Below, in pieces: positions 9,627 through 18,818 of a stretch of 64,000 nt of DNA. Location: contig NZ_JALKBW010000001.1 in the NCBI RefSeq assembly GCF_023017165.1, positions 3,534,001 through 3,598,000 of the forward strand, read 5' to 3'. A program made the translations under genes and the position numbers. Numbering within the stretch: position 1 is the stretch's first letter; the number at the start of each line of letters is the position of its first letter. The notes beneath the pieces are model-generated. The model did no database searches. It saw only the letters and a program-made list of their open reading frames with translations, and was not told where the DNA came from. The stretch is from Gordonia alkaliphila (GTDB lineage Bacteria > Actinomycetota > Actinomycetes > Mycobacteriales > Mycobacteriaceae).

Positions 9627-10709
9627 TCAGCCGGCGACCCATTCTCCGTAGAACAGTCCCAGACCCAACGCACAGGAGATGGCGGCGAGCAACCAGAAAC
9701 GGATGATCACCGTGGTCTGATCCCAGCCGCCCAACTCGAAGTGATGATGGAACGGCGCCATGCGGAACGGCCGCTTGCCGGTGGTCCGGAAGGCCGCGAT
9801 CTGGATCATCACGGTGACGATCTCGGCGACGAACAGGGCACCGATGACCACCATCAGCAGTTCGGTGTGCGTGGTCATGGACAGACCGGCGACGATGCCG
9901 CCCAGTGCCAGCGAACCGGTGTCGCCCATGAAGATCTTGGCCGGTGCCGCGTTCCACCAGAGGAAGCCCAGACACGCGGCGGCCGCGACCATCGCCACGA
10001 TCGCCAGGTCGTGCGGATCGCGCACCTGATAGCAGGAGGCGGCCTTGAGGTCGCCTACCACGTTGTCGCAGGAGTGCTGGTCCTGCCACATGGTGATCAG
10101 CACGTAGGTGCCCATCACCATCGCGGTGGAACCGGCGGCCAGGCCGTCGAGCCCGTCGGTGAAGTTCACCGCGTTCGACCAGGCCGAGACCACCAGCCAG
10201 CAGAAGATGACGAAGCCGACGCCGGTGAAGGTGATGGCCTCGATGTCGCGCACGTAGGACAGGTGATCGTTGGCGGGCGTGCGGCCCTGATCGTTGCGGA
10301 ACTGCAGCAGCAGGATGCCGAAGACCACGGCGACGATCAGCTGCGCGACCGACTTCTGGGTCTTGTTCAGGCCCAGGTTGCGCTTCTTGGCGAGCTTGAT
10401 GAAGTCGTCGAGGAAGCCGACCAGCCCCAGGCCGGTGGCCAGGCCCAGCACCAGCAGCCCCGAGGCCGTCGGGCCGCCGTCGCCGCGGACCCAACTGAAG
10501 ATGTAGGAGCCCAGGTAACCGGCCCAGATCGCGATCAGAATCGCGACGCCGCCCATCGACGGCGTACCCGCCTTCGCCTGGTGGCTGGCCGGTCCGTCCT
10601 GCCGGATCTCCTGGCCCCACCGACGCCGGGAGAACTCCCGGATCAGCACCGGCGTCAGCAGAATCGCCACCGCGAGTGCGATCGCCCCCGCGATCAGGAT
10701 CTGAGTCAC
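9627..10709 (-). CDS. mraY: MraY, phospho-MurNAc-pentapeptide translocase
   Basis: A 360-residue polytopic enzyme that moves phospho-MurNAc-pentapeptide to undecaprenyl phosphate, giving lipid I. All signature loops are present: [20 protein letters not shown] at the N-terminus, [24 protein letters not shown] and [13 protein letters not shown] with its His cluster. The start is GTG at 10709 ([10 protein letters not shown]). About 60 bases separate it from the upstream MurE fusion gene; murF would be expected there. Confidence 0.95.
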   Translation of the reverse strand: MTQILIAGAIALAVAILLTPVLIREFSRRRWGQEIRQDGPASHQAKAGTPSMGGVAILIAIWAGYLGSYIFSWVRGDGGPTASGLLVLGLATGLGLVGFLDDFIKLAKKRNLGLNKTQKSVAQLIVAVVFGILLLQFRNDQGRTPANDHLSYVRDIEAITFTGVGFVIFCWLVVSAWSNAVNFTDGLDGLAAGSTAMVMGTYVLITMWQDQHSCDNVVGDLKAASCYQVRDPHDLAIVAMVAAAACLGFLWWNAAPAKIFMGDTGSLALGGIVAGLSMTTHTELLMVVIGALFVAEIVTVMIQIAAFRTTGKRPFRMAPFHHHFELGGWDQTTVIIRFWLLAAISCALGLGLFYGEWVAG

Positions 10710-10770
10710 TGGATGAATCCTTCGTCGTCTACGGCCGCCGTGTCGGTCGACCGAGTGAAGACCCTACCGG

Positions 10771-12882
10771 TCATGGAGTGTGCACCTGCACCGCGAGTCC
10801 GGCCTCGTCCCGCCACGCGGCCACCAGAGCCTCCGCGAGATCCGTGCCGCCGGCGATCAACACCATGTCGCCCGCCCGCGGTGCTGCGGACGTGCCGACG
10901 TCGGCGCGCTGCTGCGCGAGCACCTCGTCCAGGGTGAGATGGAAACCGGCCTCGTCGCCCCACGACCCCTCCTGGATCGCACCCTGGTACAGCGCGCGCA
11001 CGGCGCGCGTGTCGCCCACCGCCACCGTCTGGTCGACGGCCAGGCGTACCGCGCGGCGCCCGATCAGATCGTGCGCCACGCAGCGCGCGTTCTCGTCCGC
11101 GCCCGCCTCGGCGAGGTCGCCGAAGAAGGCCCAGGTACGACGACCCCGCGTGACGTCCGCGTCCGGGCGGTGCGCACTGCCCACCCCGGCATCCACGGCG
11201 TCGGTCACCATGAGCCGCAGCAGGCGGCCCGCCTGCTCGATCGTGGCACCCGCGGGCGCCACGTAGACGGTGAGGGGTTCGGCCTCCGCCGCCGCCGCGC
11301 GCGCCTCCAACGCCGCGGCGAGCACGAGGCGATCGTCGAAGGGATGCACCTGCCCGGCGATCTCCTGGCCGCTCTCGTGGCCCTTCCCGGCCACCAGCAC
11401 CACGTCACCGGGTCCGGCCCACGCGACCGCCGCGGCGATCGCCGCGGCCCGGTCGCCGTACTCGCGGATCTCCGTCGCCCGCCGCTCCCCGGCCGGCACC
11501 GCCTCGGCACCGGCGCGGACCGCGGCGCGGATCGTCGCCGGGTCCTCGCTGCGCGGATTGTCGTCGGTGATGATCACCAGGTCGGCGCCGCGCGCCGCCG
11601 CCGCACCCATCAGCGGCCGCTTCTCGGTGTCGCGGTCGCCGCCGGCGCCGAGCACCACGGCGAGCGCGCCGCGCGTCTGTGCGGAACGGATCTGGGCGGA
11701 AAGGATCTGGGCGGAGAGGGTGGCCAGCACCGCCTCCACCGCTGCCGGCTTATGGGCGTAGTCGACCACCGCGAGGAAGTCCTGGCCACGGTCCACCTGC
11801 TCCACCCGGCCGGGCACGCGCACGTGGTCGAGGCCGGCGATCGCCGTTGCGGTCGGCACCCCGGCCGTCGTCGCCAGACCGACCGCGAGCATCGCGTTGG
11901 CCACGTTGTACGCCCCCGGCAGCGGCACCGCCATCACGTGCTCGGCCCCGGTCGCGTCCCGGACCGCCACCGTCTGACGACCGCCATCGGCCTCCACCTG
12001 CCCGACGATCGACCAGTCGGCCGCGCCGGACACCGACACCGTGGCCACCCGTTCGGCGCCGGCTCGCGCGACCTCGGCCATCCGCTCGCCCCACTCGTCG
12101 TCCACGCAGATCACCGCCGCGGCGGCATGATCGGGGGCGGCCCCGTCGAACAGGCGCGCCTTCGCGCTGAAGTACTCCTCCATCGTGTGATGGAAGTCCA
12201 GGTGGTCCTGCGAGAGATTGGTGAAGCCGCCCACCGCGAAGCAGGCGCCGTCGACCCGCCCCAACGACAGCGCGTGGCTGGACACCTCCATGACCACCGC
12301 GTCGACGCCGCGCTCGCGCATCACTGCGAACATCCGCTGCAGGTCGGGGGCTTCCGGCGTGGTCAACGAACTGGGCACCGGAGTGCCGTCGATCCGGATC
12401 TCGACGGTCCCGATGAGGCCGACGACGTGTCCGCCGGCCCGCAGCGCCGCCTCGGTGAGATACGCGGTGGTGGTCTTGCCCGAGGTGCCGGTGATCCCGA
12501 TGAGCGTCAACTGCTGCGACGGGTCGCCGTAGATCCGCGCGGACACGACACCCAGGATCGACCGGGGCTCCGGGTGCAGCAGCACCGACACGTCCGCGGT
12601 GGCCGGATCGGCCTGCAGCAGCCGCAGCCCCTCGTCGTCGGTGAGCACCGCGACCGCACCGGCCGCGACCGCCTCGGCCGCGAAGCGGGCGCCGTGCACG
12701 CGGGCGCCGGGCAGCGCGGCGAACAATTCCCCGGGCGCGGCGTGCTGCGCGCGCAGCGTCGCGCCGACGACGGTGCGATCGTCACCGATCACCCGGGCCC
12801 CGGACAGTGTGGCCAGCGCCGTCAGATCGGCCCCGACGGGATGCTCCGGCCGCACCGGTGGGTGCTGTATCTTCTCCGCCAC
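10771..12882 (-). CDS. murE: MurE (UDP-MurNAc-tripeptide ligase) fused to a MurF C-terminal-domain-like tail
   Basis: A 703-residue protein. Residues 1 to about 527 are a complete MurE: ATP loop TGTSGKTTT at 131-139, EVSSHAL, NLSQDHLDFH, and the meso-diaminopimelate motif DNPR at 441-444. The enzyme adds meso-DAP to UDP-MurNAc-L-Ala-D-Glu. Residues 530-703 resemble only domain 3 of MurF: RRTWAFFGDLAEAGADE, then HDLIGRRAV, a VAVGD strand and GDMVLIAGGTDLAEALVAAW near the end. The MurF substrate and ATP domains are missing, and no separate murF follows before mraY. The join is in frame without a stop. The tail may help fold or partner the enzyme, or may be the scar of a murF deletion. GTG start at 12882. 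Confidence 0.9.
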   Translation of the reverse strand: MAEKIQHPPVRPEHPVGADLTALATLSGARVIGDDRTVVGATLRAQHAAPGELFAALPGARVHGARFAAEAVAAGAVAVLTDDEGLRLLQADPATADVSVLLHPEPRSILGVVSARIYGDPSQQLTLIGITGTSGKTTTAYLTEAALRAGGHVVGLIGTVEIRIDGTPVPSSLTTPEAPDLQRMFAVMRERGVDAVVMEVSSHALSLGRVDGACFAVGGFTNLSQDHLDFHHTMEEYFSAKARLFDGAAPDHAAAAVICVDDEWGERMAEVARAGAERVATVSVSGAADWSIVGQVEADGGRQTVAVRDATGAEHVMAVPLPGAYNVANAMLAVGLATTAGVPTATAIAGLDHVRVPGRVEQVDRGQDFLAVVDYAHKPAAVEAVLATLSAQILSAQIRSAQTRGALAVVLGAGGDRDTEKRPLMGAAAARGADLVIITDDNPRSEDPATIRAAVRAGAEAVPAGERRATEIREYGDRAAAIAAAVAWAGPGDVVLVAGKGHESGQEIAGQVHPFDDRLVLAAALEARAAAAEAEPLTVYVAPAGATIEQAGRLLRLMVTDAVDAGVGSAHRPDADVTRGRRTWAFFGDLAEAGADENARCVAHDLIGRRAVRLAVDQTVAVGDTRAVRALYQGAIQEGSWGDEAGFHLTLDEVLAQQRADVGTSAAPRAGDMVLIAGGTDLAEALVAAWRDEAGLAVQVHTP
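11675..11719 (-). repeat. 15-bp tandem repeat inside murE
   Basis: Three near-identical 15-base units encode LSAQI-LSAQI-RSAQT at MurE residues 389-403, just before the conserved AVVLGAGGDRD strand. Typical MurE proteins have a short linker here, so this is a local expansion. Confidence 0.7.
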
Positions 12883-12957
12883 AGTTCTCGTACCTCTCTG
12901 CCAGCTCGGTTCTCCCCCGCTCGGTCGTCGACGACCATCGAACCGCTGCGGTCGAGC

Positions 12958-14793
12958 CTATGCTTCCAGCTTCAACCGCGGAGTCTGGGTAGCCGAGAAC
13001 GGCACCTTCTCGTGCTGCAGCAGCCAGGTCCCGATGGTGGAGAACAGCGGCGCCGCCGACTGACCGCCACTGCCGTCCGAGCTGCGCACCGGGTTGTCGA
13101 GCATGATGCCGATCACGAAGCGCGGATCATCGGCGGGCGTGATCCCGGCGAAGGTGATGTTGTAGCTCGACTTCGAGTAGCAGTTGCACTTCGGGTCCAC
13201 CTGCTGCGCGGTGCCGGTCTTGCCGGACGTCTGGTAGCCCTCGATCGCACCCTTGGCTCCGGTGCCCGACTGCACGCCCATCGGGTCGTCCTGCATCACC
13301 GACCGGAACATCTCGCGGACGGTGCGGGCCGTCTCCGGGCTCACCACGCGCACCGGTTCGGGTTCGGTGAAACCGGCACTGCGCTCACCGTCGAGCGGCG
13401 CCAGAATGCGCGGCGGGATGCGCACACCGTCGTTGGCGATGGCCTGGTACATCGCGGTCATCTGCAGCAGCGTCATCGACAGACCCTGCCCGATCGGCAG
13501 GTTCGCGAACGAACCGCCGGACCACTGGCTCAGCGCGGGGACTTCGCCGCCGCTCTCGGCGGGCAGCCCCACCTCGGTGCGCTGGCCCAGGCCGAAGGCG
13601 GTCAGCATGTCGGCGAACCGCTTCTCGCCCACCTTCTGCGCCAACATCAGCGTGCCGACGTTCGACGACTTACCGAAGATCCCGGTGGTGGTGTACGGCG
13701 CCACGCCGTGGTCCCACGCGTCCTTCACCGTGATGCCGGCCATGTCGATGGAACCGGGCACCCGGTACACCGCGTTCGGATTGGTGAGCCCGTACTCGAT
13801 CGCCGCCGAGGCCACCACCAGCTTGTTCACCGAGCCCGGCTCGAACGGCGAGGTCACCGAGCGATTGCCCAGATCCGCGTCGCGTTGCTCCTCCACGGGA
13901 AGGGACGGATTGAACGTGTTGTCGTTGGCCATCGCCAAGACCTCGCCGGTGCGCGCATCGAGCACGACGGCCGACGCGTTGTTCGCGCCCGACTTCTTCT
14001 TGGCCTCGTTGACCTGTGCCTGCACGAACCACTGGATATCCGAATCCAAGGTGAGGGTGACGGTCTGGCCGTCGATCGCCGGGTGCACGTTCCGCTTGCT
14101 GCCGGGAATGATCGCGCCGTCGGCACCGCGGTCCACGGTCTCGGTGCCGTTCATGCCGGCCAGGATCGGATCCAGCGACGACTCCAGGCCGATGTGTCCG
14201 TTGCCGTCGAAGTTGACGTCGCCGATCACGTTCGCGGCCAGCGAGCCGCCCGGATAGACGCGCACCGACTGCGGGTCGGCCCCCACCTCGGGGAAGTCCG
14301 CGGTGATCCGGTTCGCCGTCTCCGGGCTCACCGAGCGGGCCAGGTAGACGAAGTCGTCGTCGGAGGTCACCTTGGCGAGCAGGTCCTCGGTGGAGATCGA
14401 GCCACCCAACTGCAGCGACACGCCCTCGGCGATCTCCTTGAGCCGCGTGTTCGCGTCGGGCAGCTGATCGTTCTTCTCGTGCTCGGCGTCGATCGCCTTG
14501 CGGACCGCGCGCGGCAGGAAGGTCAGCGACCGCGCCTCACCGGTGTAGGCCAGCGGCCGGCCGTTGCGATCCAGGATCGCGCCGCGCTTGGCGTACAGCG
14601 TGATGACGTCCTCGCGCTGCTGCGCGGCCTGCGCCGCCAGGTCGCCCGCATCGATGACGTTGATCCACACCAGCCGACCGGCCACCGCCATCGCGATCAC
14701 CGCGGCGAGCGCGATCAGCACGCGCGACCGGATCAGAAAACGCCGTCCGGCACTGCTCCCACCGGGAGCGGCCGGGGTTCGAGGATTGGTCAT
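12958..14793 (-). CDS. ftsI: FtsI/PbpB, septal class B penicillin-binding protein (transpeptidase)
   Basis: A 611-residue bitopic PBP. A short cytoplasmic part precedes one helix (about 24-45), the pedestal domain starts KRGAILDRNGRPLAY, and the transpeptidase domain follows. The catalytic serine is in SVNK (residues 321-324), then KSSN and SGKTGTAQ. Two Cys in DPKCNCYSKS near the end could pair. It cross-links septal peptidoglycan together with FtsW. I chose ATG at 14793 because GGAGAGGA lies about 10 bases upstream; the longer reading adds 21 non-homologous residues. Confidence 0.94.
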   Translation of the reverse strand: MTNPRTPAAPGGSSAGRRFLIRSRVLIALAAVIAMAVAGRLVWINVIDAGDLAAQAAQQREDVITLYAKRGAILDRNGRPLAYTGEARSLTFLPRAVRKAIDAEHEKNDQLPDANTRLKEIAEGVSLQLGGSISTEDLLAKVTSDDDFVYLARSVSPETANRITADFPEVGADPQSVRVYPGGSLAANVIGDVNFDGNGHIGLESSLDPILAGMNGTETVDRGADGAIIPGSKRNVHPAIDGQTVTLTLDSDIQWFVQAQVNEAKKKSGANNASAVVLDARTGEVLAMANDNTFNPSLPVEEQRDADLGNRSVTSPFEPGSVNKLVVASAAIEYGLTNPNAVYRVPGSIDMAGITVKDAWDHGVAPYTTTGIFGKSSNVGTLMLAQKVGEKRFADMLTAFGLGQRTEVGLPAESGGEVPALSQWSGGSFANLPIGQGLSMTLLQMTAMYQAIANDGVRIPPRILAPLDGERSAGFTEPEPVRVVSPETARTVREMFRSVMQDDPMGVQSGTGAKGAIEGYQTSGKTGTAQQVDPKCNCYSKSSYNITFAGITPADDPRFVIGIMLDNPVRSSDGSGGQSAAPLFSTIGTWLLQHEKVPFSATQTPRLKLEA

Positions 14794-14815
14794 GATGGCT
14801 GCATCCTCTCCCGGG

Positions 14816-15633
14816 TCAACGATCGGCGGCGGTATTGCGGTTCGGCGTGGCGGCACTGCGGGGCAGAACGTTCGGCGCGGGCGCCTGCGGGGTCGCGGTG
14901 TTCGGCGGAGTCACAGTGCTCGGCGGGGCGGGCGCGGTGTTCGGGGCCTGACCGCTCGGGGCGGCGCACTGGCCGTCGGGGCCTGCTCGCTCGGGGCCTG
15001 CTCGCTGGGGGCGGGGTTGCCGCCGAGACCGCCGGAGTCGTCCACCTTGCTGGCGTCGATCTGCTTGACCGGATCCGGCTTCGGGTTCAGCGAACCGGGG
15101 CGGTTGCCGTCGGCCGGCTTGAGCTCGCCGCGCAGGCGAGCCTTGCCATCCGGACCCACCACCAGGTGGGCGCCGATCCCGGGCACCATGCCCAGCTTGG
15201 CCGCCTTGTCGGCGAGCTCCGGCGCCGAATCGCCGGAGTCGGCGGTGCGCTTGAGGTTGTCCCGCTTGTCCACCAGCGCCTGGTTCTCCTGACGGAGCGA
15301 CGACAACTGGTACGAGTCCTGCGCCGCCTTGGTCGACAGGTACAGCGTCAGACCGAGCGCACCGATCACCAGCACGACGATCGGCACGATGAACGGCATG
15401 TCGGACAGTCCGGTGAGAACGCCCGACGCTTTCTTCGGCGCGAGGATCTCCTCGCGCCGCGGCGGACGCCGACGACCAGCCGCGGACTCGGCGGCCGCCG
15501 ACCGGGACGCGCCCGACCGCGCTGCGGAGGCCGCCCCGCGAGACACGGATGTCCGAGGCGTGGAGGTCCGGGGTGCGGACGGACGGGTTACGGCGGCGCG
15601 GCGCGCGGACCGACGGTCGTCGAGGAGAGTCAT
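14816..15633 (-). CDS. FtsL-type division protein with Pro-rich tail, one frameshift
   Basis: A small bitopic protein in the FtsL position. It has a basic N-terminus of about 75 residues, one helix ([21 protein letters not shown]), a short coiled coil ([16 protein letters not shown]) and the [14 protein letters not shown] motif typical of FtsL. A Pro/Ala tail with APSEQ repeats follows. The repeat pattern breaks near 14967: continuing in the neighbouring frame gives [13 protein letters not shown] and a stop at 14816, just before ftsI. Total length is one base short of a multiple of three. Read literally, the frame stays open to a stop at 14911 with an Arg-rich end. The ATG start (15633) overlaps the rsmH stop. 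Confidence 0.82.
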
Positions 15634-16646
15634 CGTCGGTTCCCTTCACCTGCGAGATCGCCGTCGACGGCGGCCCCGATACGTTCGATCGCACGCACCC
15701 GGACCGGGGCGCTGCGGGGGTTCTCTTGTCGTTCCTGTTCGTTGGCCTGTTCGGCACCGCGGGTGATCAGCGCGAACTTCGCGGCGGTGCCGGGCAGATC
15801 TATGGGCAGGCCCGCCGGGGTGGTGTTGCGGACCGCCTGCGCGAAGTCCCGCTTCACGATCCGGTCCTCCAGCGACTGGTAGCTCATGACGGCCAGCCGA
15901 CCGCCCACCGCGAGCAGCTCCAGCGACGCGGGGACCACGGCGCGGAGCGAATCCAATTCCCGGTTCACCTCGATGCGCAGCGCCTGGAAGGTGCGCTTGG
16001 CCGGGTGGCCCCCGGTACGCCGGGTGGCGGCGGGAATGGTGGCGTACAGCAACTCCACCAGCCGTCCACTGGTGGTGAACGGCTCCTGCTCGCGCGCCCG
16101 CAGGACCGCGGAGGCGATCTTTCCGGCGAACCGCTCCTCGCCGTACTCGCTCAAGACGCGCGCCAGCGCGCCGTGATCGTAGGTGTTGAGGATGTCGGCG
16201 GCGGTGAGCTCGTCGTCGTCGTTCATCCGCATGTCCAGCGGCGCGTCGACGGCGTAGGCGAAGCCCCGCTCGGCCTGATCGAGTTGCATCGACGAGACCC
16301 CGAGATCCAGCAGAATGCCGTCGACCTCGGTGAGCCCGGCCGTAGCGGCCACATCGGCGATCTCGTCGTACCGGGCATGGTGGAAGTGCATGCGCTCGCC
16401 GAACGGCGCCAGCCGCTGCGTCGCGATCTCGAGAGCGTGTTCGTCGCGGTCGATCCCGTGCACCGTGAGGCCGGGCAGCCGGGTCAGGAACAGTTCGGTG
16501 TGGCCGCCGGCGCCGAGGGTGCCGTCGATCAGCACCGCCCCGGACCCGTCGGCGTCGCCGCGCGTCAGGGCGGGACGGAGGAGCTCGAACATCCGATCCG
16601 CCAAGACCGGCACGTGCCCGTGCTCGGACGACGTCGATTCGGACAC
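15630..16646 (-). CDS. rsmH: RsmH (MraW), 16S rRNA m4C1402 methyltransferase
   Basis: A 338-residue S-adenosylmethionine enzyme. It begins [17 protein letters not shown] and has the SAM motif [11 protein letters not shown], then [19 protein letters not shown] and [17 protein letters not shown], all standard RsmH blocks. It N4-methylates C1402 of 16S rRNA near the P site. I chose GTG at 16646 because GGGGAGAGG lies 8 bases upstream. Together with mraZ it opens the dcw cluster. Confidence 0.93.
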   Translation of the reverse strand: MSESTSSEHGHVPVLADRMFELLRPALTRGDADGSGAVLIDGTLGAGGHTELFLTRLPGLTVHGIDRDEHALEIATQRLAPFGERMHFHHARYDEIADVAATAGLTEVDGILLDLGVSSMQLDQAERGFAYAVDAPLDMRMNDDDELTAADILNTYDHGALARVLSEYGEERFAGKIASAVLRAREQEPFTTSGRLVELLYATIPAATRRTGGHPAKRTFQALRIEVNRELDSLRAVVPASLELLAVGGRLAVMSYQSLEDRIVKRDFAQAVRNTTPAGLPIDLPGTAAKFALITRGAEQANEQERQENPRSAPVRVRAIERIGAAVDGDLAGEGNRR

Positions 16647-16741
16647 ACCGATCACCTCTCCCCTGCTTCCTGCTGATGGCATTCCCCGTGGCGGAATTCC
16701 TGCCGACGATGTCGTCGAGCGGCCCTGTCGAAGAAGCGGAA

Positions 16742-16831
16742 CTGCGGTGAGGCGGGGTCCCCGCCCGAGTCGCACCTGACGTTGGGGAAGTACGTCAGGG
16801 TCGGCCGGGCCGAGGCCTCGCCTCACCGCAG
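16742..16831 (-). other. Potential multi-branched RNA structure in the rsmH leader
   Basis: Within the 208 bases between mraZ and rsmH a perfect 12-bp inverted repeat (16742-16753 with 16820-16831, CTGCGGTGAGGC) encloses smaller hairpins: GGCGGGG/CCCGCC at 16751-16766, CTGACG/CGTCAG at 16776-16798, and CGGCCGGGCCG at 16802-16812. Together they could fold as a branched element in the transcript. No known RNA family was recognised. Confidence 0.45.
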
Positions 16832-16854
16832 CAGTCCAGTTCTTCACTTGTCGT

Positions 16855-17292
16855 CTAGACGATCGCGTCCAAAGCGGCGGAACCGCCGGCCGCGAAGGCC
16901 TCCTCGTGCATGGCCTGGTACTCCGCCCACCGAGCGGCGTCCCAGATCTCCAGGTGGTCGTACTGGCCGGTGACCACGCAGTCCTTCTGCAACCGTGCCC
17001 ACTGACGCAGTCCCGCGGACAGGTTGACCCGGCCCTGACCGTCGAGCGTCTGCTCGTCGGCCCCGGCCAACATCAGCCGGACGTAGGCACGCGCTTCCGG
17101 ATTGTTGCGCGACGCCTCGTTCGCTTTCGCGGCGGTGACGTCGAACTCCTCGGCGGGATACACCGACAAGCTGTGATCGAGACCCTGTGTGACCACAACC
17201 CCTCCTGACAGCGCGTTCCGAAACTTGGCCGGCAGCGTGAGCCGTCCCTTGTCGTCCAGCTTTGGGGTGTAGGTCCCGACGAAGCCAGGCAC
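16855..17292 (-). CDS. mraZ: MraZ, transcriptional regulator of the dcw cluster
   Basis: A 145-residue protein with two AbrB/SpoVT-like half domains. It starts [20 protein letters not shown], the first copy of the DxKGR motif, and has [13 protein letters not shown], the second. MraZ forms ring oligomers that bind repeated boxes upstream of its own gene; in E. coli it represses the cluster. The start is GTG at 17292 with AGGAGG 7 bases upstream. Its putative operator is directly upstream. Confidence 0.95.
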   Translation of the reverse strand: MPGFVGTYTPKLDDKGRLTLPAKFRNALSGGVVVTQGLDHSLSVYPAEEFDVTAAKANEASRNNPEARAYVRLMLAGADEQTLDGQGRVNLSAGLRQWARLQKDCVVTGQYDHLEIWDAARWAEYQAMHEEAFAAGGSAALDAIV

Positions 17293-17347
17293 GTCGCCAC
17301 CTCCTACCCCGGTATCAGCGGGAGAACCTGAGCTCTCCGGTCGATGT

Positions 17348-17406
17348 GCACCACATTACCCCACTTTGCACCACAATCCACCACCTACACCCCACTCCTC
17401 CACCAC
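17348..17406 (-). promoter_or_regulatory. Six-copy GTGG array, probable MraZ binding region
   Basis: On the minus strand the core GTGG starts at 17406, 17395, 17384, 17374, 17364 and 17354, that is, every 10-11 bases, one helical turn. Copies read GTGGTG or GTGGGG. MraZ is known to bind direct repeats of a TGGG/GTGG-type core upstream of mraZ, so this array 60-115 bases before the start codon is very likely its operator. A TTGACC hexamer lies just upstream (17430-17425) as a possible -35 element; no clear -10 was found. Confidence 0.8.
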
Positions 17407-17430
17407 ACTCGCTTATCACTGCAGGTCAAC

Positions 17431-17676
17431 CGCAGATTCTCGAGGGGTTGTTTTCTGAAACACGCCGCGCGCCCTTGCCGTAAGGCGGGCACGAGATGCG
17501 CTGAAACAGCACTGAAGTGGCTGGTGGACAAGCAGAGGGCCAGGGTGGGGAAGCGGGTGACCGGGTGGGGCGCGGTGGGGATCGGTGGTGAATCAGGGTG
17601 GATCCGTGGCCGACGGCCCGCAGCGCGGAGGGAGCACCGGCCGGTCGCACCGCAGCGGACCGGCCCGGGAATGCAG
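17431..17676. other. Non-coding stretch between the mraZ promoter and the DUF3040 gene terminator
   Basis: About 250 bases without a convincing gene. Open frames here have no ribosome-binding site and no recognisable protein. It contains G-rich, GGGG-bearing stretches around 17540-17600 but no clear repeat. Confidence 0.5.
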
Positions 17677-17714
17677 AAAACGGGGGCCGCAACCTGGAGA
17701 GGTTGCGGCCCCCG
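17677..17714 (-). terminator. Strong intrinsic terminator after the DUF3040 gene
   Basis: A perfect 14-bp stem (17681-17694 with 17701-17714, CGGGGGCCGCAACC) with a 6-base loop, followed on the minus strand by TTTT. It lies 40 bases past the stop of the minus-strand DUF3040 gene and insulates the mraZ promoter from it. Confidence 0.85.
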
Positions 17715-17753
17715 TCTGGGAGTCAGCGGCGGCAGATGGCCGCGCAGGAATGT

Positions 17754-18149
17754 CTAGTGGTCGCCGCGGTCGAAGCGCCGATTGAAACGGTCCTCCATGC
17801 GGGAACTCAGGGAGCCCTTGCCGGTGGAATTCTTCGACCCGCGCTTGGCCGAGCCCGCCGACGCCGACCCACCGCGCGGACTGAGCACCAGCAGCAGACC
17901 ACCGGCGAACATCACGAAGAAGCCGACCAGGCTGAGAATCTTCAGCTCACCGATCTGCACGTCGACCATGAGGCCGCCGACCAGCAGCGCCAAGCCCACG
18001 ATGAACAGCAACGCGGCCTGCCATTGGCGGCGCGCACCGGGGCGGCCGACACGCTGCTTGCTGACACTCGAGACGAACTTCGGGTCCTCGGCGTACAGCG
18101 CGCTCTCAATCTCGTCGAGCATCCGCTGCTCATGTTCCGAAAGCGGCAC
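17754..18149 (-). CDS. DUF3040 membrane protein (Rv2169c-like)
   Basis: A 131-residue protein that starts MPLSEHEQRMLDEIESALYAEDPKF, the conserved DUF3040 opening. Two transmembrane helices (about 45-62 and 70-88) and a basic C-terminal tail follow. The family is actinobacterial, of unknown function, and sits next to mraZ in M. tuberculosis as well. The start is GTG at 18149. Confidence 0.88.
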   Translation of the reverse strand: MPLSEHEQRMLDEIESALYAEDPKFVSSVSKQRVGRPGARRQWQAALLFIVGLALLVGGLMVDVQIGELKILSLVGFFVMFAGGLLLVLSPRGGSASAGSAKRGSKNSTGKGSLSSRMEDRFNRRFDRGDH

Positions 18150-18262
18150 CGCTCTCCTCCCTCACTGTCCGAGCAACGTAAACGACGGGCGTCGACGCCT
18201 GCTTCCCACCCATGATAGAAGCAGAATCGATAAACGACCACTTTTCTTCCGCGCTGCACGCA

Positions 18263-18718
18263 TCACGCGCCCACCATCCGTTCCGCGGACGCAGCCCCGG
18301 GCAGTCGGCCCTGCTCATAGGCCAACAGGTTGGCGTCGGCCGCGTCGAGGAACTCGGCCGCGCGACGCTCCACCCGAGCACACAGCGTGTCGTCGACCCG
18401 CGACACCAGACCGGCCTCCACGCGCGCACGCATCGTGGACAGTCCGCTGAAGTATTCGGCGAGATCGGCGTACTCCGGCGCCACCGCCTTGATCCGGCTC
18501 CAGGCGTCTCGGGCGTTCCGGCGGCGACGCACCGGACCGAGCGGCTCGTGCACGGCCAACACCGCACCGGCCGCACGGATGGCCGCCAGATAGAACTGCC
18601 GGAAGCGTTCGGCGCCGTCGTCGTGCACGGCGGTCGCGCCGTCGAACAACACTTCGGCGCGGTCGAGCAGATCGCGACTGCGATGCACCACGCGGGGATC
18701 GGGACTGTTCGGTGCCAT
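18263..18718 (-). CDS. SAV_6107-family HEPN-like helical protein
   Basis: A 151-residue, largely helical protein with the SAV_6107 core: VHRSRDLLDRAEVLF, FYLAAIRAAGAVLAV, AWSRIKAVAPEYADLAEYFS and FLDAADANLLAYEQG. The fold is HEPN-related. I do not know a function. It is conserved in this neighbourhood of actinobacterial genomes. The ATG at 18718 is divergent from the GNAT gene, with about 265 bases between them. Confidence 0.8.
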   Translation of the reverse strand: MAPNSPDPRVVHRSRDLLDRAEVLFDGATAVHDDGAERFRQFYLAAIRAAGAVLAVHEPLGPVRRRRNARDAWSRIKAVAPEYADLAEYFSGLSTMRARVEAGLVSRVDDTLCARVERRAAEFLDAADANLLAYEQGRLPGAASAERMVGA

Positions 18719-18818
18719 GGGGCCGCCTCCTTCGTTGAAGAGAACGTCTCATGAGCCTCGGACATTTCCGCTCCGCCGAAGCCGGCTCCATCACCGCTCC
18801 CGAGGGCGGGACCGAACA

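Noticed and set aside
10780..15882. 1700-codon open frame on the plus strand opposite murE, ftsI, ftsL-type and rsmH genes
   Set aside because: It is antisense to four well-supported genes; composition (His, Arg, Gly) and lack of motifs show a GC-driven artefact.
16742..16831. Branched structure as a tRNA gene
   Set aside because: Stem lengths and loops do not fit a tRNA; there is no anticodon arm, no T-loop GTTCGA and no CCA-type end.
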